From assembly GCF_029395495.1 (NCBI RefSeq), contig NZ_CP113918.1, positions 1 to 64,000 of the forward strand: 64,000 nucleotides of DNA, given 5' to 3'. Positions 55,898-64,000 of the stretch are shown here, one piece after another. Positions within the stretch are counted from its first letter, which is position 1. Every line of letters starts with the position of its first letter. The notes beneath the pieces are model-generated. The model saw nothing but the letters and a program-made list of their open reading frames with translations. It searched no databases and was not told the DNA's origin. The position numbers were made by a program, and so were the translations under genes. The stretch comes from Bifidobacterium sp. ESL0769. Its GTDB lineage: Bacteria; Actinomycetota; Actinomycetes; Actinomycetales; Bifidobacteriaceae.

Positions 55898-57421
55898 TCA
55901 ATCAAGCGAAATACTGCTGGAATGTAAATTGACATCCACCATCGGCGTTCCTGGCCGGCTGGCAGAATGCCTGTTTGCAATGATCGGTTGGCCGTCGACC
56001 GTGAGCGTACTGCTGTGGATTTCCGCAAGGTAACCAAAATTCCGAGGCAAACCAGATATGCGGGCACTGCTGTTATGGCAGTCGATATCCAAGTTGTTGT
56101 GTACAGTTCCGTTCCATTTCACACTTCCTCCGTGGGTTATCAAAGAGGCGGCGTCAACCGTAATGTCGTTGATTTTGGCAGAGCTGCCGTGCAGATTGAG
56201 GTCGAAGTTGCGGCTTTCCAGCCCGGCGATGACAAGACTTGAGCTGTTGAGCGCGGCGGTCGTTTGCGTCAACGGTTGCGAGGCTGGAATGATTACCTCA
56301 ACATAGGCGTTCCATTGGGCGGGGTTGAAGACATTCATCAGCGACATATGGTCCCAGGGCGTTCCCGTGTTGGCGATGTGCAACGTGCCGGCTGTGTTTG
56401 AGATTTGGAAGTCTGAGGCCTTGCAATGGTGGAATTTGATTTCGAACGTGTCGGAATCGCTCGACTGTGTAGTGATTCGCCCTGCCATCGAATGCAAATG
56501 GAAATCCAGTTTCGTGATCGGCAGTGAGCCAGTGAATCGCTGGTTTTTCACAATGACAGTTGGGCTGTTCTGTATGCTGTCCTTGTTCGCGCTGGTCTCG
56601 AGCCGATTTTGGTTGGGTGTTTGACTCGCTGAGGTCTCTGAAGCTGTCGAGGTGTTGGAAGTGGTGTTTGCTCCAGTTGCGTCATAGCTGGGCGCGTGGT
56701 TGGAAGTCGTTGCGCCGTTAGGCTCTTCGGTTGGCTCGTTTTGTCCTTGCATTTTGGTCTTTTCTTCCGTTGAATCGTTCTGGTTATGGGTCTGCAGTGG
56801 CGTAACGATGACGAAATCAGTTGATTTGCTTTGGAAATTTGCGTTCTCTATATTGTCGTCGTTCTCGTCTTCAGGCTCGTTGGTATCAGCGGATTTCGCG
56901 TCATGATAGAAATTCTCTTGGAAATGATGCGCCCAACGAGCGATGAGGGCGTAGGTGTCGGCGCAAAGCAACACGGTTTCGCTGGCCTCGCTGAACGGCA
57001 AATCAGCGACGGAGCTTCGCATCCACTCGGCGACACTGCGGTGGTTGGTTTCCAGCGTGGTGAGTAGACGCCGGCCGGTGGCTTCGTCGGTCTGATAAAG
57101 ATTCGCTACCATTGCTACAAAGTCGAAAGTAATATGCGGTGGCGCCGAAGCGATTTCGTTCATAAGGTCATCGAAATGTTGTGCACCTTTTGGCGTTATG
57201 GAATAGACGCGCTTTTGCGAAGAGGCTGCGGAATCGTCTGTGTCGATTGAGGTATAGCAGTCATCGCAAAGTTTGATAGCGATTCGGTAGACGGATTGCT
57301 CGCTGACCTGAACCCAGTTGCTGACACCACGTGAGGCGAGGAATTTATTGATGTCATAAGCGCTCATCGGATGGTCTTTCAACGCCCCGAGCGTCATGAG
57401 TTCGATGGAAGGCAGTGCCAT
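55898..57421 (-). CDS. PadR-like regulator fused to a DUF4097-like beta domain
   Basis: A 507-aa protein. Residues 1-105 form a PadR-type winged helix (MTLGALKDHPMSAYDINKFL, YSITPKGAQHFDDL) and residues 105-185 its helical C-terminal domain (EWMRSSVADLPFSEASE). An Asn/Thr/Glu/Gln-rich linker of about 110 residues follows. Residues 300-507 are repetitive beta strands (LDFHLHSMAGRITTQSSD, SRNFDLNLHGSSAKINDITVD, HGGSVKWNGTVHNNLDIDCH) typical of DUF4097 beta-solenoid domains. No signal peptide or membrane helix is seen. PadR and DUF4097 genes are usually separate neighbours, so a single fused chain is unusual. Confidence 0.8.
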   Translation of the reverse strand: MALPSIELMTLGALKDHPMSAYDINKFLASRGVSNWVQVSEQSVYRIAIKLCDDCYTSIDTDDSAASSQKRVYSITPKGAQHFDDLMNEIASAPPHITFDFVAMVANLYQTDEATGRRLLTTLETNHRSVAEWMRSSVADLPFSEASETVLLCADTYALIARWAHHFQENFYHDAKSADTNEPEDENDDNIENANFQSKSTDFVIVTPLQTHNQNDSTEEKTKMQGQNEPTEEPNGATTSNHAPSYDATGANTTSNTSTASETSASQTPNQNRLETSANKDSIQNSPTVIVKNQRFTGSLPITKLDFHLHSMAGRITTQSSDSDTFEIKFHHCKASDFQISNTAGTLHIANTGTPWDHMSLMNVFNPAQWNAYVEVIIPASQPLTQTTAALNSSSLVIAGLESRNFDLNLHGSSAKINDITVDAASLITHGGSVKWNGTVHNNLDIDCHNSSARISGLPRNFGYLAEIHSSTLTVDGQPIIANRHSASRPGTPMVDVNLHSSSISLD

Positions 57422-57515
57422 GATGCACCTCTGCTCTGATTACTCTAGCTATTAGTACTCTTACTGAGAGTACATAGTATCGCTCTACTAATTTGCTGTC
57501 AAAACAACAGTACAA

Positions 57516-57604
57516 ATTTGCAAAGTTGGTAGTTTTGCATTTGTTTTTTTGAACATTTCTGATTTGCAAAGTTGGTAGTTTTGCATTTGCTTTTTTGAAC
57601 ATTT
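57516..57604. repeat. Two direct 43-bp repeats upstream of the DUF4143-type ATPase gene
   Basis: Copies at 57516-57558 and 57562-57604 differ at one position. Each starts ATTTGCAAAGTTGGTAGTTT and ends TTTTTTGAACATTT, with half-sites TGCAAA and TTTTGCA in inverted order. They end 47 bp before the ATPase start and probably are binding sites or part of its promoter. The rest of 57422-57651 holds the divergent PadR-gene promoter. Confidence 0.8.
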
Positions 57605-57651
57605 AGCGTAATATCATTGTAAATTAAGGGAAAACAAGCAAAGAGGATTTT

Positions 57652-58956
57652 ATGAAATTCGACGCATCGTTTTATCTCGATAGAGTTGTTGACAAGCGCT
57701 TGCGGCAATACCTTCAAGCGTTTGGTGCGGTTTCTGTTGAAGGTCCCAAATGGTGCGGCAAAACCACAACATGTCTGAGTCAGGCCAATACCAGCGTAGA
57801 AATATCTGATCCAGCGAATAACTATGCTGTACGTACTTTGGCGAGGCTCGATCCGGCTCAGTTGTTTGTGGGTGATCCCCCTATTTTGCTTGACGAGTGG
57901 CAAGTAGCACCAGGGATTTGGGATGCGGTGCGGCATGATGTGGATGAATCCAGAGCACGTGGCAAATTTATGCTTTGTGGTTCCGCAGGGCCGCAAAAGA
58001 AAGTGTTGCATAGCGGTGCAGGCCGTATAGCACGTTTGAAGATGCGAACAATGACGCTTTTTGAATCCGGGGTTTCGTCAGGAGATGTATCTTTTCAGGG
58101 GTTGATGAATGGTGATAAAGCTTCTGGCATTGCGGCAAATGGGACGAATCTAGATGGTATTACTGATTGGATTTGTCGTGGTGGCTGGCCGGCAACGATT
58201 CATGATTCGTTTGAGCAGGCGGCTCTTACGCCGAGGCAGTATATCGATACTGTCTGTAATTTTTCGAATGAGGTTGATGAAGAAGATGAGGAACGTATTA
58301 ATCCCGACCGAATGCGCGCGTTGTTGGCGGCAATTGCGCGAAGTGTCGCATCCCCTGTGCGTAAAGTTACGTTGATCCAGGATACCGATGAAACATATCG
58401 CCCTTCCAAGAAAGACAGTGTGGAAACTTCCTATAAAACGCTTGATCGATATTATGCTGTTCTTCGACGTTTGTACCTCATTGAAGAGCAACATGCTTGG
58501 TCGCCTGCTTTGCGTTCTTCGGTGCGTTTGCGTCGATCGCCGAAGATTCATTTGACTGATCCTTCTTTGGCTGCGGCCGCTTTGGGAGCAACACCTACTT
58601 CGCTAAAACGCGATTTCAAGACTTTGGGTCTGTTGTTTGAGTCATTGGTTAATCATGACTTAGATGTGTATGCGTCGAGTTTCGGCGCTCGCGTCATGCA
58701 CTATATCGACAATTCTGACCTTGAATGTGACGAGATTGTCGAGCTGCCGGATGGCGGTTGGGGTGCGTTTGAGGTGAAGTTGAGCGCCGACAAGATTGAC
58801 GCCGCAGCTGCTTCTCTGAATGCTGTCGAAGCGAAAATGATCGCCGGTGGCCAGGAGCCCCCGCGTTGCAAGTGCGTCATCGTAGGCACATTCAACCGTG
58901 CCTACACTCGTCCCGATGGTGTTCGTGTGGTTCCGCTAGCGACTCTGCGACCGTGA
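57652..58956 (+). CDS. ATP-binding protein, AAA_14/DUF4143 type
   Basis: A 434-aa protein with Walker A (GPKWCGKTT) near the N-terminus, Walker B-like ILLDEWQ and the typical RKxLTHxG-like CGSAGPQKK segment. This is the AAA_14 ATPase domain followed by a DUF4143-type C-terminal domain with a nuclease-like fold (LGLLFESLVNHDL, GGWGAFEVKL). Proteins of this class are frequent in gut bacteria and have no settled function. The final PxxxPxxxLRP end is as usual. It is alone, preceded by the 43-bp repeats, with lower GC than the core genes. Confidence 0.88.
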   Translation: MKFDASFYLDRVVDKRLRQYLQAFGAVSVEGPKWCGKTTTCLSQANTSVEISDPANNYAVRTLARLDPAQLFVGDPPILLDEWQVAPGIWDAVRHDVDESRARGKFMLCGSAGPQKKVLHSGAGRIARLKMRTMTLFESGVSSGDVSFQGLMNGDKASGIAANGTNLDGITDWICRGGWPATIHDSFEQAALTPRQYIDTVCNFSNEVDEEDEERINPDRMRALLAAIARSVASPVRKVTLIQDTDETYRPSKKDSVETSYKTLDRYYAVLRRLYLIEEQHAWSPALRSSVRLRRSPKIHLTDPSLAAAALGATPTSLKRDFKTLGLLFESLVNHDLDVYASSFGARVMHYIDNSDLECDEIVELPDGGWGAFEVKLSADKIDAAAASLNAVEAKMIAGGQEPPRCKCVIVGTFNRAYTRPDGVRVVPLATLRP

Positions 58957-59024
58957 ACGGGGAATTATCTGCACCGCTTAAATAGATGCAGATAGCTTCT
59001 AAACACGGCAATAATGAGACGGAA

Positions 59025-60101
59025 TTATTGCTCTTCGTGGTGCAAACTGACGTATCTGGTGGATCGGCCTGCGCCGAGCTTTTGGATTTGATTGTCGGTG
59101 AGCAGGGTTTTTAGTGTGCGCTCGATAGTTGAAGTGCTGATATCGGGAAGTGTTTGCTGGATATCGGCCTTGGAGAGTGGACTGAGGCTCTGATTGAGGA
59201 CGTTGGCGATGCGTTGCTTTTTGGTTGTTGAATGGTGCAAAGAAACCGGTGTGCTGATGACTGCAGCTCGTTCGTCGAACTCTCGATAAGCTGACAGGAT
59301 GATGCCGAGCAGATAGTTGACGAATGGCGCATAGTCGTTGCTGTTTTCGTTCCAGCCGATGGTGCTTGCGGCCAACGACTCGTAGTAGGTGGACCTACTT
59401 TGCTCGATAAGGTGTTCGATACTGATATATTTTCCGATTTCGTAACCAGAGCGATAGAGCAGAAGCAGCGTCAGCAGTCGGCTCATGCGGCCGTTGCCGT
59501 CGTTGAACGGGTGGATGCAGGTGAAATCGAAGACGAACATGGAAGTCAACAGCAAGGGATCAATGTCGCCGGCTTCATTCGCTTTGTTATAATTGTCGCA
59601 TGCTGCGGCCATGAGTTCCGGAGTCTGCAGCGCAGAAGGCGGCGTGAACCTGACCTTGGCATGGCCGTTTCCATCGGATTCGACAATCATGTTGTCGGTA
59701 TCTTTCCAATGACCGGCGAAGGCAAGTGGTGTGTGCCGGAAGAGATCGCGGTGCAGTTGCAGAATGACGTTCGGTTTCAACGGTATATACGCATAATTTT
59801 CGTGGATGGTTTTGAGCACGTCGCGATAACCAGCGATTTCTTCTTCATCGCGGTTTCTCGGGGCTACTTTCTCGCTGACAATGCCGGCCAAACGCTTGTT
59901 GGTGGTTGAGATTCCTTCGATACGATTTGATGCATCGGTGCTTTGGATGCGGGCGACATTGATTAGTGGTTTCGCAAGATCAGGACTGATTTGCAGTTGA
60001 GTATTTTGGCGCCCTTTGGCTTCATGAACCGCATTGAGCAAATTCACGGTCTGCGGCGTCAACAGTTTGTGCCCCGACTTCTCATAGTCAAAAGTATGCA
60101 T
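59025..60101 (-). CDS. Fic family protein (class II, with inhibitory helix)
   Basis: A 358-aa Fic protein, usually an AMP-transferase acting on protein hydroxyl groups. The catalytic motif HPFNDGNGRMSR (residues 197-208) is intact. The N-terminal inhibitory motif SNRIEG (58-63, SxxxEG) marks it as class II, auto-inhibited until relieved. A DUF4172-like N-terminal region and a C-terminal winged helix (residues 290-350: SKADIQQTLPDISTSTIERT) follow the family layout. The target is unknown. The upstream region carries a symmetrical operator, suggesting self-control by its own winged helix. Confidence 0.93.
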   Translation of the reverse strand: MHTFDYEKSGHKLLTPQTVNLLNAVHEAKGRQNTQLQISPDLAKPLINVARIQSTDASNRIEGISTTNKRLAGIVSEKVAPRNRDEEEIAGYRDVLKTIHENYAYIPLKPNVILQLHRDLFRHTPLAFAGHWKDTDNMIVESDGNGHAKVRFTPPSALQTPELMAAACDNYNKANEAGDIDPLLLTSMFVFDFTCIHPFNDGNGRMSRLLTLLLLYRSGYEIGKYISIEHLIEQSRSTYYESLAASTIGWNENSNDYAPFVNYLLGIILSAYREFDERAAVISTPVSLHHSTTKKQRIANVLNQSLSPLSKADIQQTLPDISTSTIERTLKTLLTDNQIQKLGAGRSTRYVSLHHEEQ

Positions 60102-60113
60102 ATTATCTGCACC

Positions 60114-60170
60114 ATTTTCTGCATCATCAATTACTTTTCTGCATCATATTATAGCAAAGTGATGCAGAAA
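60114..60170 (-). promoter_or_regulatory. Likely autoregulatory operator of the Fic gene
   Basis: TTTCTGCATCA occurs at 60136-60146 with a perfect inverted partner TGATGCAGAAA at 60160-60170. A further direct copy lies at 60116-60126, just upstream of the Fic start at 60101. A related ATGCAGAT lies past the Fic stop at about 58985. The arrangement fits binding by a winged-helix dimer. Confidence 0.65.
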
Positions 60171-60248
60171 AATGTTAAATGAGGTAGAAAAAGTTTTAGC
60201 AGATGCTGTGCAACGTCTCAATTGGACAATTGAGCGAAGTCTAATGTT

Positions 60249-61595
60249 CTAGTTTTGCCTGTTTAAGTCAGCATCATCAAGACCGCTTTTGCGGACCTCG
60301 ATAGTTTCGATACGACGACCGTCGACCTTGGTGACCACCATGTCATAGCCGTCGTCGGAGTGGAGGGTCTCGCCCACCTCGCCCATACGGCCGGTGTGCG
60401 CGAGGAAGTAGCCGGCGACCGTTTCATAGGGGCCGTCTTCCAGCTCGATGCCGGTGAGGTCGGCGAAGTCCTCGATGGTCATGCCGCCGTCGACTGTGGC
60501 TACCCCGTCAACGAAGGCGGTTTCGCCGTTGCGGCCGTCGCCTACGCCGTTTGCTGCGCTGCTGCCGTTCTCTTCCGGCAGATCGTATTCGTCACGGATA
60601 TCTCCGACCAGCTCTTCTGTCATGTCTTCCAACGTCACGATGCCGTCGGTTCCGCCGTATTCGTCGATGACGACGGCCAGGTGAATCCCGCGTTTGCGCA
60701 GCAGTGCAAGGCTCGGCAGTATTTTCGAAGTGCCAGGCAGCGAAATGCCTTCGCGCGTGACATCGGCCACGGTCTTGGCGTTCGGGTTGCGTACGTCGAG
60801 CAGATCGCGGACGTGTACAAAGCCGAGCACGTCATCGAAATCCTTGCCGGTGACCGGGTAGCGCGAATACGGCATTTCGCGCACGTATTTCGCCGCCTCC
60901 TCGATCGGCTGCGAGCCCTCCAAGAAGACCACGTCGGCACGCGGCCGCATCACTTCCGCCACAATGGTTTCCGAGGCGTCGAACACGTCGTCGAGGATGG
61001 TGCGCTCGTCCTTGCTCAGGTTGGTGTTGGAATTAACCAGCACGCGCAGTTCCTTGTCGCTGACTTCGGTTTCGGTTTGGCTCGGGTCGAAGCCCAGAAG
61101 TCGCACGATGCCGTTGGTGCTTTTGCCGATAAGCCAGATAATCGGGCGGCAGATACGAGCGAAGATATCGACCGCGGGCACCGCGGCGCGTGCGATCTGT
61201 TCGGTGCGTTGCATGGCGATGCGCTTCGGTACCATTTCCGCGATGACGATGTCGCAGAACGAGATGATCAGCGTCAAGACGATGGTGGTGCCAGGAGAGG
61301 CGATATGGTGCGGAATTCCCCAGCTTTCCACAACCGGCTCGACCCAAGGTGCGATGGCGGATTCACCGAACGATGCCGAGAAGAAGCCCGAAAGCGTTAC
61401 GCCGATTTGCACGGTGGAAAGGAAGGTGTTCGGGTCCCGCGCGATTTTGGCGACTTTCTGCCCGCGCGCATCCTCCTGCTCCATCTCGTCGAGCTGCGAG
61501 CCGCGCAGGCTCACCAGGGCGAGCTCGGTGCACGAAAAGACGCCGCCGATGATCAGGAAGACGAAAACGAAGACGATATCTAGGGCCAAAGACAT
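60249..61595 (-). CDS. CNNM/CorC (HlyC) family membrane protein
   Basis: A 448-aa protein: a CNNM domain with four hydrophobic segments (residues 1-190), a CBS pair (about 200-320: VMRPRADVVFLEGSQPIEEA, FVHVRDLL) and a C-terminal CorC_HlyC domain (about 345-430). Members are linked to Mg/Co efflux or regulation. The EYGGTDGIVTLEDMTEELVGDI segment between CBS and CorC is the family hallmark. It is coded alone, opposite in direction to the LRR gene. The long antisense open frame (60360-61583) is a GC-rich shadow. Confidence 0.93.
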   Translation of the reverse strand: MSLALDIVFVFVFLIIGGVFSCTELALVSLRGSQLDEMEQEDARGQKVAKIARDPNTFLSTVQIGVTLSGFFSASFGESAIAPWVEPVVESWGIPHHIASPGTTIVLTLIISFCDIVIAEMVPKRIAMQRTEQIARAAVPAVDIFARICRPIIWLIGKSTNGIVRLLGFDPSQTETEVSDKELRVLVNSNTNLSKDERTILDDVFDASETIVAEVMRPRADVVFLEGSQPIEEAAKYVREMPYSRYPVTGKDFDDVLGFVHVRDLLDVRNPNAKTVADVTREGISLPGTSKILPSLALLRKRGIHLAVVIDEYGGTDGIVTLEDMTEELVGDIRDEYDLPEENGSSAANGVGDGRNGETAFVDGVATVDGGMTIEDFADLTGIELEDGPYETVAGYFLAHTGRMGEVGETLHSDDGYDMVVTKVDGRRIETIEVRKSGLDDADLNRQN

Positions 61596-61924
61596 GCTTT
61601 CAGTCTAGAAGAGCGGCGAGTCATTACCGTGTTTTTGAGCATCCGTACGTCGTATTGCGCTCAGAGTAAATCACCTGGAGTGCCGATGTGATGCAATATT
61701 TGTTCCGAATTCAAGAGATGGCGGCATGATTTTTTGCTTATAAACAGCAAAATTGCTGAAAATTACGTCGATATATAATACAATAATTCGTCATTGGGGG
61801 ATTCTTTGCTGAGAACGATTTATGGTTATCGTGCTCTCAGCGATTGCTGACATCGCGAGTGTAGTGTGCGTTCGCATGACACGTTTGGGGCGCGATGTGC
61901 AAGGCCGCCGGAAAGGGGCATATC
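61596..61924. other. Promoter region of the LRR protein and CNNM/CorC genes
   Basis: The 329 bp contain no supported gene. AT-rich sequence with TATATAATA near 61772 may be the promoter of the LRR gene. GAAAGGGG at 61911-61918 is that gene's ribosome binding site. Confidence 0.5.
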
Positions 61925-64000
61925 GTGCGGACGCGGATGCATAAATGGTTGTGGATAACCATGTGTCTAATGCTGCTGGCTTTATGCCTTGGCGTGGCCT
62001 TCTTTGCTTTGTGGCAGACACCTGTTTTTGGCAGTTACGTGGATGGTGCAGTCGCAAAGGACGCGTCATCGGTTTCGACCCCGCAAACGATGTATGCGGT
62101 ATCGGTGAGGGATAACCCCACGGTAACGTTCAAGACCCAGATGGATTCTAGTGGTGTTGCTGCCAGTCATCCGCCAATACTGTCGACGGAGACGGTGACC
62201 CCTGGCGGCCACGTGTCTTCGGTTCCATCGCCACCAGACACCTATAACCAAGGTATCAAGTTTATGGGCTGGGGCGTGAGCAAAGACAGCACGGATGCCA
62301 GTGGTGAAGGTAAGATGACCGCGTTTGACGCGGCGGCGCCAGTCACTGGTGACGAGACGGTGTGGCCGATGTGGGGTTATGAAGACACTTCGGCCGGGCA
62401 CGAGTGCATCATGGGTATTGATACGGTCGCCACATGCTTTCCCGACCCGACGTTGGCGAACGCGGTAGTCAACGCGGCGCAAGCGACTGACGCTCACCAA
62501 ACCACGGATATCTGGACGTTGCGCGACGCGTTGCACTTCGGTGATTTGAATTACAACACGGCGCCGGGGCATGATCTGGACGATACCGCGCTGAATATCT
62601 CCGAGCTGGATGGTTTGCAGACGCTCACGGGCCTGGGGCGGTTGCATATCAGCAATGTTTCTGGGAACACGCTTAATGCCCATAGCTGTGATCTGCATCA
62701 GCTGAAATATCTGGATAAGATGGAGAATCTCTTCGCGAATGGCGACGGGATAACCGACGTGAGCAATCTTTCCAGAATGACACATCTGCAAATCCTGTAT
62801 CTTGCAAATAACAGTATTTCTAACCTGAATAGCCTTTCCAGATTGTGGGATTTGCAGGTCCTGAATTTAAACAACAACAATATTTCCAATCTCTCGGGCT
62901 TGATTGTGTCTCCCACTGAGCATCTGGACAGGCTCACGGAGCTGGATCTCAATAACAATGCAATCGTTGATGTGTCGCCTTTGGCTCCGCTTACCACATT
63001 GAACACGTTGAAGCTTCAGAACAACCAGATTCAATCCATCGCTTCGCTGGCGCCGTTGCAGGGAATGTATTCGCTATATCTGGACAACAACAAGATCGAC
63101 GATATCAGCGTCATCGACGATGCGCATTTTCACTGGTTGGGCATACTCGGATTGTCAAGTAACAAGGTCGGTGACGTCAGTTCCTTGCGCGACGTAACCA
63201 GTCTCAAGAGATTGTGGTTGCATCACAACGACATTTCGGACGTGTCGCCATTGGCTGGGTTGACGAACCTAACTGTGCTTTATATCGGCAGCAACCACAT
63301 CCGCGATATCTCTTCGCTGAAAAATCTCACGAAATTGAACGGTGGCACCAGCAATAGTTGCGATTTCGGGAATTCCAGTTTCTGCGCCGATAACCAGACA
63401 GTGACATTGACGGATACGTTGACGGCCGATCCGGGACTGTCGATGCCTACGGCAGTGACAGTGGCCAAGGCCATTGACGGCTCGGTGGCCGGGGCGGCTG
63501 TTGAACCGACGTCCAGCTCGCCGACTTCGCCAAGCTTGGGCCAATTCGATGCCGACCACCAGCAGGTGACATGGGCCGGTCCGATGCCCTTCAATGCCGA
63601 CAATTCCGCGAAATCCTTACAGCAAACGTTCTCCACCGATGCGCAATTGCCCAACACCACGGGAGCCTTTTCGGGCACTATCACCGAGCTGTACAAGGTC
63701 GCGCAGCATACGGTAACGTTCGACCCCGCCGGCGGCACGTTGCCGTCCGAACAACCGTCGTCGGTACAGGTGCATAGCGGCTACAAAATCACCGCGCCTA
63801 CTGCAGAGCCTTCGCGGGACGGCTATTATTTCGCGGGCTGGACCTGTGCGGCGAACACCATGGGGATGTGCAGCCAAGGAGACTCTTTCGACTTCGCCAA
63901 TACCGCGGTAATCAAGGATGTGACGTTAAACGCCAAGTGGGGTGAGTTGGCAGACTCGATACCACTTACTGGGGCTTCATACAAGGATTATGTGCGTCGC
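61925..64000 (+). CDS. Leucine-rich-repeat surface protein (internalin-like), incomplete at window end
   Basis: An open frame of 692 codons with no stop before the window ends. GTG 61925 follows GAAAGGGG by 6 bp; ATG 61937 is the alternative. An N-terminal hydrophobic segment (MCLMLLALCLGVAFFALW) is a signal peptide or anchor. Residues about 55-155 resemble a Listeria-Bacteroides (List_Bact_rpt) domain, GIKFMGWGVSKDS. Residues about 255-475 are LRRs of the LxxLxxLxLxxNxIxDIS type (LQILYLANNSISNL, LYLDNNKIDDIS, LKRLWLHHNDISDVSPL). A second List_Bact_rpt follows near 597-678 (VTFDPAGGTLP, GYYFAGWTC). The visible part ends IPLTGASYKDYVRR. The rest, probably further repeats and a wall anchor, lies outside. 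Confidence 0.88.
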   Translation, partial: MRTRMHKWLWITMCLMLLALCLGVAFFALWQTPVFGSYVDGAVAKDASSVSTPQTMYAVSVRDNPTVTFKTQMDSSGVAASHPPILSTETVTPGGHVSSVPSPPDTYNQGIKFMGWGVSKDSTDASGEGKMTAFDAAAPVTGDETVWPMWGYEDTSAGHECIMGIDTVATCFPDPTLANAVVNAAQATDAHQTTDIWTLRDALHFGDLNYNTAPGHDLDDTALNISELDGLQTLTGLGRLHISNVSGNTLNAHSCDLHQLKYLDKMENLFANGDGITDVSNLSRMTHLQILYLANNSISNLNSLSRLWDLQVLNLNNNNISNLSGLIVSPTEHLDRLTELDLNNNAIVDVSPLAPLTTLNTLKLQNNQIQSIASLAPLQGMYSLYLDNNKIDDISVIDDAHFHWLGILGLSSNKVGDVSSLRDVTSLKRLWLHHNDISDVSPLAGLTNLTVLYIGSNHIRDISSLKNLTKLNGGTSNSCDFGNSSFCADNQTVTLTDTLTADPGLSMPTAVTVAKAIDGSVAGAAVEPTSSSPTSPSLGQFDADHQQVTWAGPMPFNADNSAKSLQQTFSTDAQLPNTTGAFSGTITELYKVAQHTVTFDPAGGTLPSEQPSSVQVHSGYKITAPTAEPSRDGYYFAGWTCAANTMGMCSQGDSFDFANTAVIKDVTLNAKWGELADSIPLTGASYKDYVRR

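Noticed and set aside
60360..61583. 407-codon + strand frame opposite the CNNM/CorC gene
   Set aside because: Antisense shadow; the CBS and CorC motifs on the minus strand settle the coding strand.

Overview
The window reads as a chromosomal origin region of a high-GC Gram-positive bacterium, most likely a Bifidobacterium. Support comes from the order oriC-dnaN-recF-DUF721(dciA)-gyrB-gyrA-DUF3566, the LacI-controlled sugar ABC transporter with a sortase-anchored extracellular beta-helix protein, the NADP-type glutamate dehydrogenase, and the very large cell-wall proteins with LPxTG-like anchors. Genus is inferred from content and layout; no 16S gene is present.

Layout. 1-704: oriC, with a cluster of DnaA boxes. 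705-8876: replication core (dnaN, recF, dciA-like, gyrB, gyrA). 9054-9998: a 5'-truncated SIR2-like gene lying between gyrA and the usual neighbour DUF3566 (10312-10860). 10978-20020: a carbohydrate-use locus with two permeases, a 1405-aa secreted beta-helix protein, a divergent LacI regulator and a solute-binding lipoprotein. Two operators that are exact reverse complements of each other, each overlapping a -35 box, tie the locus together. 20285-22263: signal peptidase I and a VanZ-RDD membrane protein.

22995-31240 is an accessory island bordered on both sides by the same family of degenerate 51-bp tandem repeats. It encodes, on the minus strand, a coiled-coil protein, two small helical proteins and a 402-aa protein with a helical N-terminus and a Gly/Ala-rich hydrophobic C-terminus. 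Next come five paralogous lipoproteins that alternate with a second small-protein family (two intact copies and one 33-codon remnant). Most junctions are ATGA overlaps. I read it as an orphan type VII (LXG-like) effector module with an expanded, mosaic immunity or partner array. This is the most interesting part of the window and is inference from architecture.

31346-34908: gdhA, mscL and an AraC-type regulator. 35153-47479: three tandem paralogous surface adhesins (CshA-like head, GEVED domain, 5/5/3 repeat modules, SpaA-like domain, sorting signal). 47602-50777: feoA-feoB-Cys-rich iron uptake operon. 51127-61595: AAA ATPase, tRNA-Ile and tRNA-Ala, YgjP-like metallopeptidase, SDR oxidoreductase, dps, a PadR regulator fused to a DUF4097-like domain, a DUF4143-type ATPase, a Fic protein with a likely autoregulatory operator, and a CNNM/CorC membrane protein. 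61925-64000: the 5' part of a leucine-rich-repeat surface protein that runs off the window.
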